Assembly (NCBI RefSeq): GCF_027744825.2
Contig: NC_071334.1
Span: 902,106-966,105 of the forward strand
Source of the DNA: Synchiropus splendidus
Lineage: Eukaryota; Chordata; Actinopteri; Syngnathiformes; Callionymidae
Direction: 5' to 3'
Length of the DNA: 64,000 nucleotides
The notes beneath the pieces were generated by a model. That model ran no database searches. It had not been told where the DNA came from and saw nothing but the letters and a program-made list of their open reading frames with translations. Shown here piece after piece: positions 22,201 through 34,569 of the stretch. Position 1 is the stretch's first letter; the number at the start of each line of letters is the position of its first letter. The position numbers and the translations under genes were made by a program.

Positions 22201-25200
22201 GAGCAGGAGTGGTGTTCAGAAGCTGAGCGTGGATGAGGACATCAAACTTGGAGGAGAGGATGGAGGCTCACCACGGCAGGCGCCGTGCTTGTTGTCATCC
22301 ATCAGGATCTCTGTCTAGTCCACACGCGCAAACTCATCACTGGCACCATGGCGGCACCAGTTCCCACCGTTACCAGGAGTCAGAGCTTCACTTTCCTGTT
22401 CTGGATGTGGGCTTCAGTCGGAGATGGAGCCGTTTACACCACATTGAAAATTCATTTTTCAATATCGCGATGATCGTCAACAGCAGTATAATGCAACAGC
22501 CCTAGTTCACATCATCAGAGGTGTTTCAGGTTTCACTGTGTGATCCACTTACTGGACTTTCTTTGAAGCCTGGACCACTGGCAGCAGCCTCTCAAGAGCC
22601 TTCTCTGAAGCAGAGTATTTCCTCAGGTTAAACACGTCCAGATCTTCCTCTGAGGACAGTAAGATGAAGGCCAGGGTGGACCACTGAGCAGGAGACAGTT
22701 GACCAGTGGAGAGACGTCCTGATCTCATCTGCTGTTGGACCTGCTCCACTAGAGAAGTGTCCTTCACTTCACTCAGACAGTGGAACAGATTGATGATTCT
22801 CTCTGGAGACACTTTCTCCCTTATCTTCTTCTTGATGAGCTCTGCTGTGTCCTGATGGGTCCAGGAGCTACTTCCTGTCTGTGTCAACAAACCTGGAAGG
22901 AGCCTCTGGCTGGTCTGCAGAGAAAGACCCAGAAGGAAGCGCAGGAACAGGTCCAGATGTCCATTTGGACTTTCTGCAGCTTCATTAATTGCTGCCTGGT
23001 AGAACTGTTTGAATGGTTTGATGTGAAGTCCAAAGATTTTTGCCAGTTTGGATGTTTGCTGTGAGCCGAGCAGGTTGACTCCAGAGTTGAAGAACTTCAG
23101 GTGGACGTGAAGAGCAGCCAGAAACTCCTGGAGACTCAGGTGGATGAAGCAGAAGACCTTGTCCTGGTACAGTCCTCTCTCCTCTCTGAAGATCTGTGTG
23201 AAGACTCCTGAGTAAAGTGCAGCAGCTGTGATGTCGATGCCACACTCTGTGAGGTCTGACTCATAGAAGATCAAGTTTCCTCTCTGCAGCTGCTCAAAAG
23301 CCAGTTTTCCCAGAGACTCCATCATCTTCCTGCTCTCAGGATCCCAAACTGGGTCGGTCCCAGCTCCTCCATGGTACTTGAGCTTCTTGACTTTGGCCTG
23401 AACCACCAGGAAGTGGATGTACATCTCAGTCAGGGTCTTGGGCAGCTCTCCGGTCTCTCTGCTCTTCAACATGTCCTCCAGAACTGTGGCAGTGATCCAG
23501 CAGAAGATGGGGATGTGACACATGATGTAGAGGCTTCGTGAGCTCCTGATGTGAGAGATGATGGTGCTCTGCTCCTCATCTCTGAACCTCTTCCTGAAGA
23601 ACTCCTCCTTCTGGAGGTCAGTGAACCCTCTGACCTCTGTCACCATGTCCACACACTCAGGAGGGATCTGATTGGCTGCTGCAGGTCGTGTGGTGATCCA
23701 GAGCTGAGCTGAGGGAAGCAGGTTCCCCCTGATGAGGCTGGTCAGCAGGACGTCTACTGAGGTGGACTCTGTAGCTGCTGTCAGGACCCGACTGTTGAAG
23801 TCCAGAGGGAGTCGACACTCGTCCAGACCGTCCAAGATGAACAGAACCTGGACTCCTTCAAAGCTGCTGAGTCCTGAGTCTTTGGTTTCAGGAAAGAAGA
23901 GATGAACAAGTTCCACCAAACTCAACTGCTTCTCTTTCAGCAGGTTCAGCTCTCTGAAGGTGAAAGGAAACAGGAGCTGGAAGTTGTGGTGGGCTTTGTC
24001 TTCAGCCCAGTCCAGAGTCAGCTTCTGTGTCAGGAGGGTCTTCCCAATGCCAGCCACGCCCTTCGTCAGCAGGCTCCTGATTGGTGGGTCTGTGTCAGGT
24101 GAGGCTTTAAAGAGGTCTTCTGGTCTGATGGTAGTTCCTGGTCTGGTCTGCTGCCTGGTTGCTGCTTCGATCTGTCGGACCTCGTGCTCCTGGTTGACCT
24201 GCTCTGTGCCCCCCTCAGTGATGTAGAGCTCTGTGTAGATCTGATTCAGAGGGGCAGAGTTTCCTGCTCTAGCGACCCCCTCAGACACACTGTGGAACTT
24301 CTTCTGCAGGCTCCTCTTCAGTCGCCCTGCACACGCTCCAGTGCGACTTCCTGAATGAAGAGAGAAGTCACATGATCAGAGGAGTCAAGATGCCAGTGAC
24401 TCTCTGACACATGCAGAATCAGCATTTCTCGGCTCTGTCAAGGATTTCAGGACCATTTGGCATGACTCATCTGAAGAACAGCTCAGTGCACATCAATGAG
24501 GAGTTTCTGGGGAGTGAGGAAGAGGAGAGCTGAGCTACTGCCTGCGATGAGTGCAGCGTGGAGGAGCTGCTGGCGACATCTGAGGAGGAGGGACCAGTGG
24601 AATCACCTGGATCAACCACCCAAGTTCTAGTCTGTGATGACATGAATTCTGTTTGTCTTCGACTCGGCTTCATTGGCTGGAATTGGTTTCAGTCATGTGT
24701 CGCTCCATGTATCTCGCTGTGTCATGTTGTGTGATGTGTGTTTGTCGATGAAGAAACGAAGAACAAGTCATTCTAGAAGGTGAAGCTGGAGGAAGATCTT
24801 CAGCTTCAGATGTTGGTTCTTCTCCTTCAGAAGGACTCATAGATCTGATGCACGTATGTCCTTCATCTTCATCATGTTGGAGGTGTTTGAATGTTCTTAC
24901 TGCTCCACAGACGCTGGGCCAGATCCTCCTCCTCCATGTTCCTCAGCAGGTGAACTGTGATCTTCAGGAATTCTTCCCTGATGCTCCTCCACTGCTCCTC
25001 TTCCTCAGTCTCTGGAGGTTCTGGCTCATCTGGACCCAGAAGCATCCAGACTCTGTTCACATAGCTGAGGAACTTCTGCTCCAGTCGCTGGAACAGAATC
25101 AGAACAGAAGAAAGTCAGATGATGGAGGATCATCTACAGAAGGTTTGATGTTGTATCCAGCTGAAGAGACTCAACAGAAGGAACCTCTCAGATGAGAACC

Positions 25201-26191
25201 TTGACTCATCCATGTTCATACCTGCCGTGCGGTGTCCGGATGTTGCTGACCACTGAGAAACTCTGAGCTCTGATGGTCCTCTCTGAGGAGAAGAGATGAA
25301 GTCAGTCAGGCAATAAGCTCTCGTCATGTTGAAGGTTCTAAACATCAGTGTGGAGACAATCGAGCTAGAAGGTTCCACCCAGACCTCCAGACCAGACCAT
25401 CTTAAGACAAACATGAGCCTGGAGGAACATCATCTCACCTCTCCTCCGGAGACTCTTCAGCTTTGAAGTCAATCACGAGCTCCTTGGAGACATGACTCTT
25501 CAGAGAGTCACAGCAGAGTCCAGACTCCTGATGGATCCTGATGGAAACACAACTCTGATCAACTCTCACGTCCTGTTATTCACCAGCTGACCACTAGGTG
25601 TCCTCACACTGCTGCAGCCGTCCCTCTCTGGACTACAACTGTGAACGCATGAACATTTGAGGGTCAGAATTGTGTCTGTCTGTGTCGCCCCCTGCTGGTG
25701 TGGTGAGTCACTACAGTGTATCGTGGACAGAAGTGATGTGACACGTGTGCAGGTGAGGACGTGGTCACTTTCCTGGTCAAGAGGAGACACACCTCTGTTT
25801 TCATGAGTCCCTGTGTCTGTGTGGACCTGAGAGTCTCACACTTGGACCTTCTCACCTCGGACCTGAAGACTCCGCTCCTCCTCTGAAGTCAATCTGTCTC
25901 CACATGGAGTGATCACTCTTCAGAGACACACAGCTGGGTCCAGGTCCAGGTCCAGGTCCAGGTCCAGGTCCAGGTCCAGGTCCAGGTCCAGGTCCAGGTG
26001 CTTCTGGCTGCAGCTCAGATCTTCAACACAGCAGTTGCAGTGAGAATGAGTATGGAGGAGAGACAGGAGCTCTGACCTGGAGGACAGTCATCTCACCTCT
26101 GAGCTCTGCTCCCAGCTCCTTTAGAGGGGGGGTCTCCCTCCTCTCTGCCCCGAGTCTCAGCAGAGGCGTCACCTTCACACAAACACAACAT
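19202..26191 (-). CDS. Fish-type NLR immune receptor (FISNA-NACHT-LRR), NLRC3-like
   Basis: Twelve inferred exons, high to low: 26191-26097, 26020-25856, 25537-25439, 25282-25222, 25087-24901, 24350-22553, 21592-21416, 20972-20796, 20418-20242, 20024-19848, 19749-19576, 19238-19202. Phases agree at every join; the sum is 3324 nt (1107 codons plus stop) with no internal stop seen. N-terminal exons carry [16 protein letters not shown] repeats, then [17 protein letters not shown]. The 1.8-kb exon has FISNA ([14 protein letters not shown]) and NACHT with Walker A GVAGIGKT near residue 300 and Walker [10 protein letters not shown], then winged-helix-type sequence. Five LRR exons follow. Such proteins are cytosolic sensors or regulators of inflammation. 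No B30.2 domain remains: the last exon stops after about 12 codons. Uncertain points are the ATG and the acceptor at 26020, whose pyrimidine tract is weak. Confidence 0.85.
19576..21592 (-). repeat. Tandem array of five LRR exons with duplicated introns
   Basis: Exons at 21416-21592, 20796-20972, 20242-20418 and 19848-20024 are each 177 bp and nearly identical, each coding about two leucine-rich repeats (LTQLDLS ... [19 protein letters not shown]). The fifth, 19576-19749, is 174 bp and more diverged. Introns after three of them share a long segment beginning TGAGACTTTTTCAATCCTCT, so the unit that was copied was exon plus intron. Confidence 0.85.
21080..21235 (+). mobile_element. Possible 5'-truncated LINE tail in an LRR intron
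   Basis: An AT-rich insert ending AATAAAGATATTTGAATTT and an A-rich stretch interrupts an intron that is otherwise homologous to the neighbouring copy at about 20515. The polyadenylation-like end suggests a short retroposed LINE or transcript end. The family is not identified. Confidence 0.35.
25937..25999 (-). repeat. (GGTCCA)n hexanucleotide repeat inside an NLR exon
   Basis: About ten copies of GGTCCA on the plus strand read as a proline-glycine repeat in the inferred second exon of the NLR gene, just before [12 protein letters not shown]. Six-base units keep the frame, so length changes would vary the linker without breaking the protein. Confidence 0.8.
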
Positions 26192-27799
26192 GAGATTCTC
26201 TTCTATCTTCTCTTCCCTGCTGGAAGTGACTCCATCCCTCTGTTCTCCACAGCTTCTCTGAGCTGGGGTCGCGGGGGCAGCACCAGAGCAAAGAAGCCCA
26301 GCCGTCTCTCTCTCTCTCCCCAGAAGCCTCCTCACTTCTGAGGGTTGAACACAACATGAAGGTTCCACTTCTGCAGAACAGGACCTGGCAGCTGAGTTTG
26401 CCTGTTCCTGTACTACGTCAGTGAGAAACAGAAGAGCACACACTGGACCTCCTGAGGTGTGTGTCGGCCTGGAGTCCTCACAGCAGAGACACTAGGACAG
26501 AAGTCAGCTCAGCTGTGCTGCACTTCAAACACCTTCATCATTGACTCACTGAGACTGAGACTGAGAGCAGAGCAGCTGCTGCTCTTCTCCACATGACGTC
26601 TGACTGTGGAGCCCTGACTGGAGCAAAGCTCCTAACTGGTAAATGTGTCGTCTGATCCAGTGACGTGTCCCTCCACCTGCAGCTGTGCAGCGTGACGATC
26701 ACCTGTGTTTGTGAGCAGATGGACGAAGGTGTGAATCCACCTGCCACGTCTGTCTGACCGGATGTTTTCAGACACCTGACTGTAGCCTGGACACGTGTGC
26801 AGTGAGTTGTGTAGTTGTGTGGCTCTCCAGCTGAGAAGAGACGGAGTCTGAACACCTGCTGTCTGTTGTCTCCCTCAGTACTCCGGCCGAGCGCGTGACT
26901 CCACACTTACAACACAACAACATCGCTTCACGTCACGTGACTTGAACAGAGGCGTCTCATTGGTCAGTGCCATTCAGTGGGTCCGATGAACAGAATCATC
27001 TTTCCCTCTCACCACACTGTCAGTAGAGTGTTTTATGGAGCTGTTCAGTGCAACTGGGACCAGAGGAGATGAAATACCGTTCAGATCAACTCAGATTTAC
27101 GCAGCCCAGACCTGACAAGGCAAAAATACGGCAATAAAAGCAAGTAAAACCTGCTGAGCAGATACTCATTGGAGGGAAGGAAGTACTCATTTGTGGGCAC
27201 CAACAGGCGCACCTTCTCTCGCGCCATCATCAGCGCCTCAGTTGACTGTTCTGTTCCCTCAAATGAGTGTTTTGTTCCCTTTGGTGGCCACGACTGAATG
27301 TATTTTTGATTTCCCTGTGAGGCCCGAGGCTCCGTACAGAAGAACTGACCCCCTGTTTGTACATTTGTACGTCACAAGTGAAGTTTGCTGTGTTCACTCA
27401 CTGTGTATTTTGATCAACCACTGACTGTCACTGCATCACATTCTGTGCAGAAAAGTGAGAGGGAAGAAGAGCACGTTCAAGCTGGACATCTCTTCCGTCT
27501 CCCTGTCAGTGCTGAGGCCAGCTGTTTTTCAGGGGCGTCGCCATGACTCACTGGGACGCTGAGGGTCAGAGGTCACCTGCTGCTGCTGCCACACCTGTCC
27601 ACAGTCCAGGTTTATCACTCTGTATCACAGTCAGCAGAGTCGTAAACTCTGACTGTGTTGAGATGAGAGCAGCTGCACCTCTGCACTGACTTGACTGTTC
27701 ACTTGACTTCACTTCCTGCTCTTTTCTTCTTTCACTCCATTCAACCAGTCGACACATTAGCAGCTGAGTTTCCACCAGCACTGGAGAGTTACTCTCTTC
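26192..27799. other. Upstream region of the NLR gene
   Basis: No further gene is recognised. It should contain the promoter and any 5' untranslated exon of the NLR gene. A CpG-bearing patch lies near 26880-26900. A decayed run of short open frames on both strands looks random. Confidence 0.4.
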
Positions 27800-29768
27800 T
27801 CACTCATCCCTTCACCTCAGATCACACTCCTGATTCATCCCTTCACCTCAGATCACACTCCTGATTCATCCCTTCACCTCAGATCACACTCCTGATTCAT
27901 CCCTTCACCTCAGATCACACTCCTGATTCATCCCTTCACCTCAGATCACACTCCTGATTCATCCCTTCACCTCAGGACCTCACTCCTGAGTCATCCCTTC
28001 ACCTCAGATCACACTCCTGATTCATCCCTTCACCTCAGATCACACTCCTGATTCATCCCTTCACCTCAGATCACACTCCTGATTCATCCCTTCACCTCAG
28101 CACCTCACTCCTGATTCATCCCTTCACCTCAGATCACACTCCTGATTCATCCCTTCACCTCACCACATCACTCCTGATTCATCCCTTCACCTCAGATCAC
28201 ACTCCTGATTCATCCCTTCACCTCAGATCACACTCCTGATTCATCCCTTCACCTCAGATCACACTCCTGATTCATCCCTTCACCTGAGGACCTCCCTCCT
28301 GATTCATCCCTTCACCTCAGATCACACTCCTGATTCATCCCTTCACCTCAGGACCTCACTCCTGATTCATCCCTTCACCTCAGGATCACACTCCTGATTC
28401 ATCCCTTCACCTCAGGACCTCACTCCTGATTCATCCCTTCACCTCAGGATCACACTCCTGATTCATCCCTTCACCTCAGATCACACTCCTGATTCATCCC
28501 TTCACCTCAGGACCTCACTCCTGATTCATCCCTTCACCTCAGGACCTCACTCCTGATTCATCCCTTCACCTCAGATCACACTCCTGATTCATCCCTTCAC
28601 CTCAGGACCTCACTCCTGATTCATCCCTTCACCTCAGGACCTCACTCCTGATTCATCCCTTCACCTCAGGACCTCACTCCTGATTCATCCAATCACCTCA
28701 GATCACACTCCTGATTCATCCCTTCACCTCAGATCACAGTCCTGATTCATCCCTTCACCTCAGGACCTCACCCCTGATTCATCCCTTCACCTCAGATCAC
28801 ACTCCTGATTCATCCCTTCACCTCAGATCACACTCCTGATTCATCCCTTCACCTCAGGATCACACTCCTGATTCATCCCTTCACCTCAGGACCTCACTCC
28901 TGATTCATCCCTTCACCTCAGATCACACTCCTGATTCATCCCTTCACCTCAGGATCACACTCCTGATTCATCCCTTCACCTCAGCACCTCACTCCTGATT
29001 CATCCCTTCACCTCAGATCACAGTCCTGATTCATCCCTTCACCTCAGGACCTCACCCCTGATTCATCCCTTCACCTCAGATCACACTCCTGATTCATCCC
29101 TTCACCTCAGATCACACTCCTGATTCATCCCTTCACCTCAGGACCTCACTCCTGATTCATCCCTTCACCTCAGGACCTCACTCCTGATTCATCCCTTCAC
29201 CTCAGATCACACTCCTGATTCATCCCTTCACCTCAGGACCTCACTCCTGATTCATCCCTTCACCTCAGGACCTCACTCCTGATTCATCCCTTCACCTCAG
29301 GACCTCACTCCTGATTCATCCAATCACCTCAGATCACACTCCTGATTCATCCCTTCACCTCAGATCACAGTCCTGATTCATCCCTTCACCTCAGGACCTC
29401 ACCCCTGATTCATCCCTTCACCTCAGATCACACTCCTGATTCATCCCTTCACCTCAGATCACACTCCTGATTCATCCCTTCACCTCAGGATCACACTCCT
29501 GATTCATCCCTTCACCTCAGGACCTCACTCCTGATTCATCCCTTCACCTCAGATCACACTCCTGATTCATCCCTTCACCTCAGGATCACACTCCTGATTC
29601 ATCCCTTCACCTCAGCACCTCACTCCTGATTCATCCCTTCACCTCAGATCACAGTCCTGATTCATCCCTTCACCTCAGGACCTCACCCCTGATTCATCCC
29701 TTCACCTCAGATCACACTCCTGATTCATCCCTTCACCTCAGATCACACTCCTGATTCATCCCTTCACC
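27800..29768. repeat. Minisatellite, 31-32 bp unit, about 62 copies
   Basis: The unit is CTCCTGATTCATCCCTTCAC plus CTCAGATCACA. A 32-bp variant ends CTCAGGACCTCA and another CTCAGGATCACA. It spans about 1.97 kb. A higher-order period is visible: the rare variant ATCCAATCACC occurs at about 28689 and again at about 29320, and the variants GATCACAG and CACCCCTG recur at the same spacing, giving a repeat block of about 631 bp (some 20 units). Confidence 0.95.
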
Positions 29769-32340
29769 CTCCAGTGTGGCCAGTCAGAAGGTCACTGACC
29801 TGTGAGCAGCTCTCCTCTGGTCTGCAGACGTGTGTCGTCCATGTTTGCAGGTGAATCTCCTCAGGTGAAGCTCAGCTCCTTCTGATCCTGAAACACACTG
29901 TGACAGAGGAACACGCCTCCGTGAGGGAGGCGGGGCGAGAGGTGAGTGTGTGTTTTCCAGAGTCCAGTTCCAGCCATGTGGTGTGTCTGTGTGTGACTCC
30001 AGACTCCTCAGCTGCTGAAATGATCCAGACCACCAGGATGAACCCAAACCCACCTGGAGCCTCAAGACGTCTCAGTGTCACTCACACCTTTGGTCCAAAG
30101 TCCACTTGACACAGAGGAGAGAATCCAGGAGTGGTGAGCAGAGCGCCAACAGGCTTCAGTTCAGAGTTCACCTGCGCCGCACCTGTCCAAAGCTCAAGCT
30201 CACGTCAGGTCAACAGCACTTCCTGTGGTGGGGACTGCTGTGGATGCATCATGTCCATGGACCGTTCCTGCGCTCATCGTCTGCTTGTTTCAAAATAGGA
30301 TCAAATGTTACACATTTCGTGAGGACGACGAAGCAATGTCCAAACGTGTAGAGTTTTTCTGTATTGAAGTTCCTGCAACACAGTCACGCGTCACTGGTCT
30401 GCAGGTTCATCATCCTTATTTAACATGTTTTCACTTTCTCCAACAGCAAATACACTAACGGTCGCAATCTTTGGACACATTTACACAGACTGCAGCCAAA
30501 CGCACACTGCACACGTGACACCATAAAGATAAACCACACGCCTCTCACACACCGTCCCACGTACACCGACAACACTAAGGTCCACTGTCATATAGTTCAC
30601 CCCCACACTCACCTGCAACACAGTCACGCGTCACTGGTCTGCAGGTTCATCCTCACAACTGAGTGAGATGGACCTGCAGAGTCCACCCCAGCAGCCTTCA
30701 GCCGTCCCTGACATGCCTGACTGAATGTCTGCGCCTATTCCTGAATCTGTGCATGCATCCAAAAGCTCTTTTCATTTGACAAAATAATACAAAACATTAT
30801 AGAAATAAATCATACTAATTGAGGGGCCTCTACTTGTGAGTCCCACACAACACTGTTGACTTTTGAATTGTTTTTCCCTGAGTGTTTGTTCGATGGCCAA
30901 ATCTTCAAATCTAGTCTGAGTTTTGTGTCAAAACTCATTTGTTCATTCACACATCATCTCTGTTCGTCGTGTTTTTGTCAACTAAAAGTCACAACAGTTT
31001 GGTCCAAAACTCACTGTATTTGAGTCGTGTTTCAGTCAGAACATTTCACTCCTCCTTCTTCAGATGCTTCATTGTGCATTTATTCCAGGTGACTGGTGCT
31101 GCAGGCCTCCAACACTGACTAGAAACCTGGAGCCTCTTGAGTCCGAATGAATGAATGAATCCTCAATGCAAGGTTGCTCTTCGTGTTTCCATGCTTCACC
31201 CAATAGGTCCGTGACTTCCTGCTCCGGTGAGTGTTGTTGCTCTCTCTTGACAGAGTCTGCCAGATGCTGAACCTTTCTCCTCCGTGTTTTTGTGCTTCTG
31301 CGCCTGAGAATCGGCCTCAGTTGATTCTCAGGTGCCGCTCCCTGGCGCCCGACCTGTTGTCAGTGTGTTTCTGGATTTGGCTGGAGCTTGGACTCTCTCT
31401 TGCTTCTCTGTTTGTGTCGGCGCTGCCGTTTGTGTCATCAACTCTGTTTGTGGATCTCTTTGTGTCAGCCTCTCTGGACGTCCTGCGCGTGGCTTCTCCT
31501 CTTCGTCTGAGCTCTCGTCACACAAGAGCCCACCGAGAAGCAAAGGCGGGTTTGGACACTTATTGAGTTGGGGACAACAAAAAGGCTCTTTCACAGCAGT
31601 CCCTCAAAGACGCACCTGAGGTTACAGAGGCGACCTGGCCACGCTGCGACTCCTCCTCCTCCTCGCTCCACACTCTTGTGACAGTCATGGAGGGGAACCA
31701 AGCGCTGAGGTTGACTTTCTTCCCAGGAGCCCCGGCCAAACCAACATGGAAGCTTTGGCCCACAGAGGTGAAGAGTGCTGTCCTGCACATCTCTTGCTCC
31801 GCCCCACGCAGCGGCGGCTGCTTCACTGGAGGAACAAACAAAAGCATCAGCTCTGTCTTCACTGTGACGTGAGTTGCCAGTGGCTCCTGCGCCCTGGAGG
31901 ATGTGGACTGGACCTGTGGTTTCTGAGCCTGGCAAGAACGTCCTGAACAAGAAGAAGACAGATGAAACTCTGACACCATGCAATGTTGCATGTTGTTGAC
32001 ACGGACAGAGACACCACTGTTTGTCAGTGGACTCTCTGTCTTGTTCTAGAATTCTCCACAGGTCAATCCCACACAACACAGTTGACACACGCCCCCTAGT
32101 GGTAGAACTTATACATCCATCACATCTTCGCCCTTAAGATTCCTCATAACGTTTGTACTTGGGGAAAAGTCCAACTTGATGCTAAACAGATCTAACAAAC
32201 CTTCTGAAATACAGTTCGGAAAGCAGTTTTCCACTCGCAGGTATATTTCAAAACGATACACCCGAACGTTTCAAGTGAGATTTACTACACTCCATATAAA
32301 CAATCAATGTCCTCAATATGACGCTGCTGCTGCTCACTGA
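29769..32340. other. Non-coding stretch between minisatellite and gypsy relic
   Basis: No gene is recognised. A 36-bp motif around AACACAGTCACGCGTCACTG occurs twice, near 30377 and 30618. A GAAT run lies near 31147. Open frames at 31231-31991 overlap on both strands without any domain I know. Two identical phrases (cccacacaacac ... gttgac) at about 30840 and 32067 hint at an old duplicated repeat. Confidence 0.4.
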
Positions 32341-32342
32341 GC

Positions 32343-34569
32343 CTAACGTTTTGGTGGTCTAATTGGTCGTCCACATCTTGACCTTTGAGTTGGTTCCTCT
32401 CCGTTCCCGTCTCGCCTCACCGTCTCTTTCAGCGGTGTTGTCACTGGTGACGGTGCAGGTGATGGCAAGAGCCCATCAGTATCTGCAGGAGTGCTGCTGA
32501 CTTGATAGACACCCTCCGTGTCCACAGAGCATCATCGTGGAAAAGTCACTTCTTTGGTTTTTAGCAGATGTCGGCGATTTCTCCTGCAGATGTTTCCACC
32601 TGCAGTTGACCAACCAACGATCTGGAGCTGTTGCTGTGTCTCCTCACGACTGATGCTCTCTGACTCTTCCTCTCACTTTCTCACCTTCATTAGCTCAGCA
32701 CTCATGAACGGTGGACCATCATCTGACACGACCTCGTCTGGAATCCCATGTCTTGCAAACATTGATTTTAGAGCTGTCGCCACATGTCTCTGTCAGTTCC
32801 GGGTATTTTGAATAGTAATCCACACACAGCAAATCATACATCAGCTGATAGTGGAACAAGTCTGTTCCAACTTTGGCCCATGCTCTCTGGAGTGTCATGA
32901 CAGATGAGTGGCTCTCTGGTGTTTTTCCTCCTGAATGCATGACATACCGCACACTTCAACACAACACCTTCAATCTCTTCTGACATATTAGGCCAGAGCA
33001 CGACGTCTCTCGCCCTGTCTTTGCACTTGACTGCTCCAAGGTCAGCTTCATGTCCTCTCAGTAGCATATAACTGCTCTCAGGCTGTTATCTGCAGCTCTT
33101 CATCAGCTGCTGTTCGTGCTCTGAAGGTCTTCAGTTTCTCTTCTGTGATCGGTATTTCAGCAGTGAGTTGATGAACCTGTAGTTCATCTTCCAGTAGTTG
33201 CTCTGTTGTCTCTTTCAGGTGAGCTGGACTCAGTGCGTCAGCAGTGTCGAGGTCCTTTCCAGGCTTGTAGCTGACCCGCAGGTCACAAGGTTGTAGACTC
33301 ATGAACATCCTCTGCAGTCTCGCTGGAGCTTTCTGAAGTCATGTCTCTCAGGGCTCATGGTCCGACTCCACATGTACTGTCTTGCCATAAACATATTGTT
33401 TGAACGTCTCACAACCATCGACAATGGCTCAGAGCTCTTTTTCAATCTGTGCGTATCTTTTCTGACGCTCCGTCAGTGCTCTTGAACCGTAGGCCACCGG
33501 CTGTCCATCCTGGGTTAAAACTGCTCCAAGGCCTTCTGAGCTTGCGTCCACAGACAACGTGATGTCCTTTGTCACATCACAGTACCTGAGCACCGCAGCT
33601 TCACTCACAAGCATCTTCAGCTTTTTAAACCTTTTCTGCTGCTCAGTCTCCCAATGTCATGCTACGTCACCTTCCAGACGTTTCCGGAGTGGCGCACTCA
33701 CATCAGAGAGGTTTGGGACAAACTTTGCCAAATACTGTAGCATGCCCAGACACCGCAGCAGACCTGCCTTGTCTTCTGGCTCAGGCATTTCTTGTATTGC
33801 TCTGACTTTCTCCTTGTCTGGTTTCACTGCCTCTGCAGGCAGAATGTGACCAACACATGTGATTTCCATCTTTCTAAATCTGCATTTGTCTGTGTTTAAC
33901 TTGAGGTTGATGCTTCGGATCCTGTCCATCAGCGCTCTCCGTCTCATGTCATGCTGTTTTTCATCTTCTCCCCACACCCAGATATCATCCACTACCTTCA
34001 CCACTCCTTCCAAACCCTCCAGTCTCTGTGCAATGTACTTCTGGAAGACTTCAGGAGCTGACGATGTTCCAAAGGGAAGTGGCAGGAAGAGGTAACGTCC
34101 ATACGGGGTGTTAAACGTGCATAACTCGGAGCTCTCCTCCTCCAACTGCACTTGCCAGACGCCATGACTGGCGTCCACTACAGAGGAAACCATCTCTGCG
34201 CTGATGATCTCTTCAGCTGTGCGTAGAGGATAGTGTTCTCCCTTCTTAGTGTGTTAGGCTTCACCACAGGGACCATGCTGTTGACCCAGGCTGTGGGCTC
34301 ATTCTGCTCGACGATGACTCCAAGATCTTCCATCCTGTTTTCCAGTTCTGCTTCCACTCTGTCTGTCAGTGCTCTCGGCACTTTCCTTGGCGGGTGAATG
34401 AGTGGGGTGACGTCTGGAGTGAGCTGGATGTGATGCCCTCCTGGCACACACCCTCACCCAGCAAAAACACCCTCACATTCATTCAGTAGGTCACTACTGT
34501 CTTTTCCATTTACACTGCACACTGGCTTGATCAGTCGGAGTTTGGAGCAGGATTCTCTTCCGAGAGGTT
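32343..34569 (-). mobile_element. Decayed Ty3/gypsy retrotransposon pol
   Basis: Minus-strand fragments in normal order are: a reverse transcriptase N-terminus (34447-34178, IHPPRKVPRAL), the reverse transcriptase core (34193-33657, with PLPFGTSSAPEVFQKYI and an active-site VDDIWVWG), RNase H (33614-33310, SVDASSEGLGAVLTQ), the integrase zinc-binding region (33067-32834, CAVCHAF), part of the integrase core (DLFHYQL, VDYYSKYPEL, DDGPPFMS) and a basic C-terminus (RCGRPIRPPKR) ending at 32343. Many frameshifts and a large gap in the integrase core show long decay. No LTRs were found. The upstream part is cut at 34570 by the large inverted-repeat transposon. It is distinct from the young gypsy element at 36-41.7 kb. 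Confidence 0.85.

Noticed and set aside
24467..24673. Extra NLR exon between the 187-bp exon and the NACHT exon
   Set aside because: The frame has no homology I recognise, and the flanking exons join in phase without it.
27800..29768. CRISPR array
   Set aside because: Units are contiguous 31-32 bp repeats without unique spacers, in eukaryotic DNA.
31231..32088. Overlapping open frames of 95-165 codons on both strands
   Set aside because: They lack any recognisable motif or splice pattern and overlap each other in many frames; likely chance in GC-balanced DNA.
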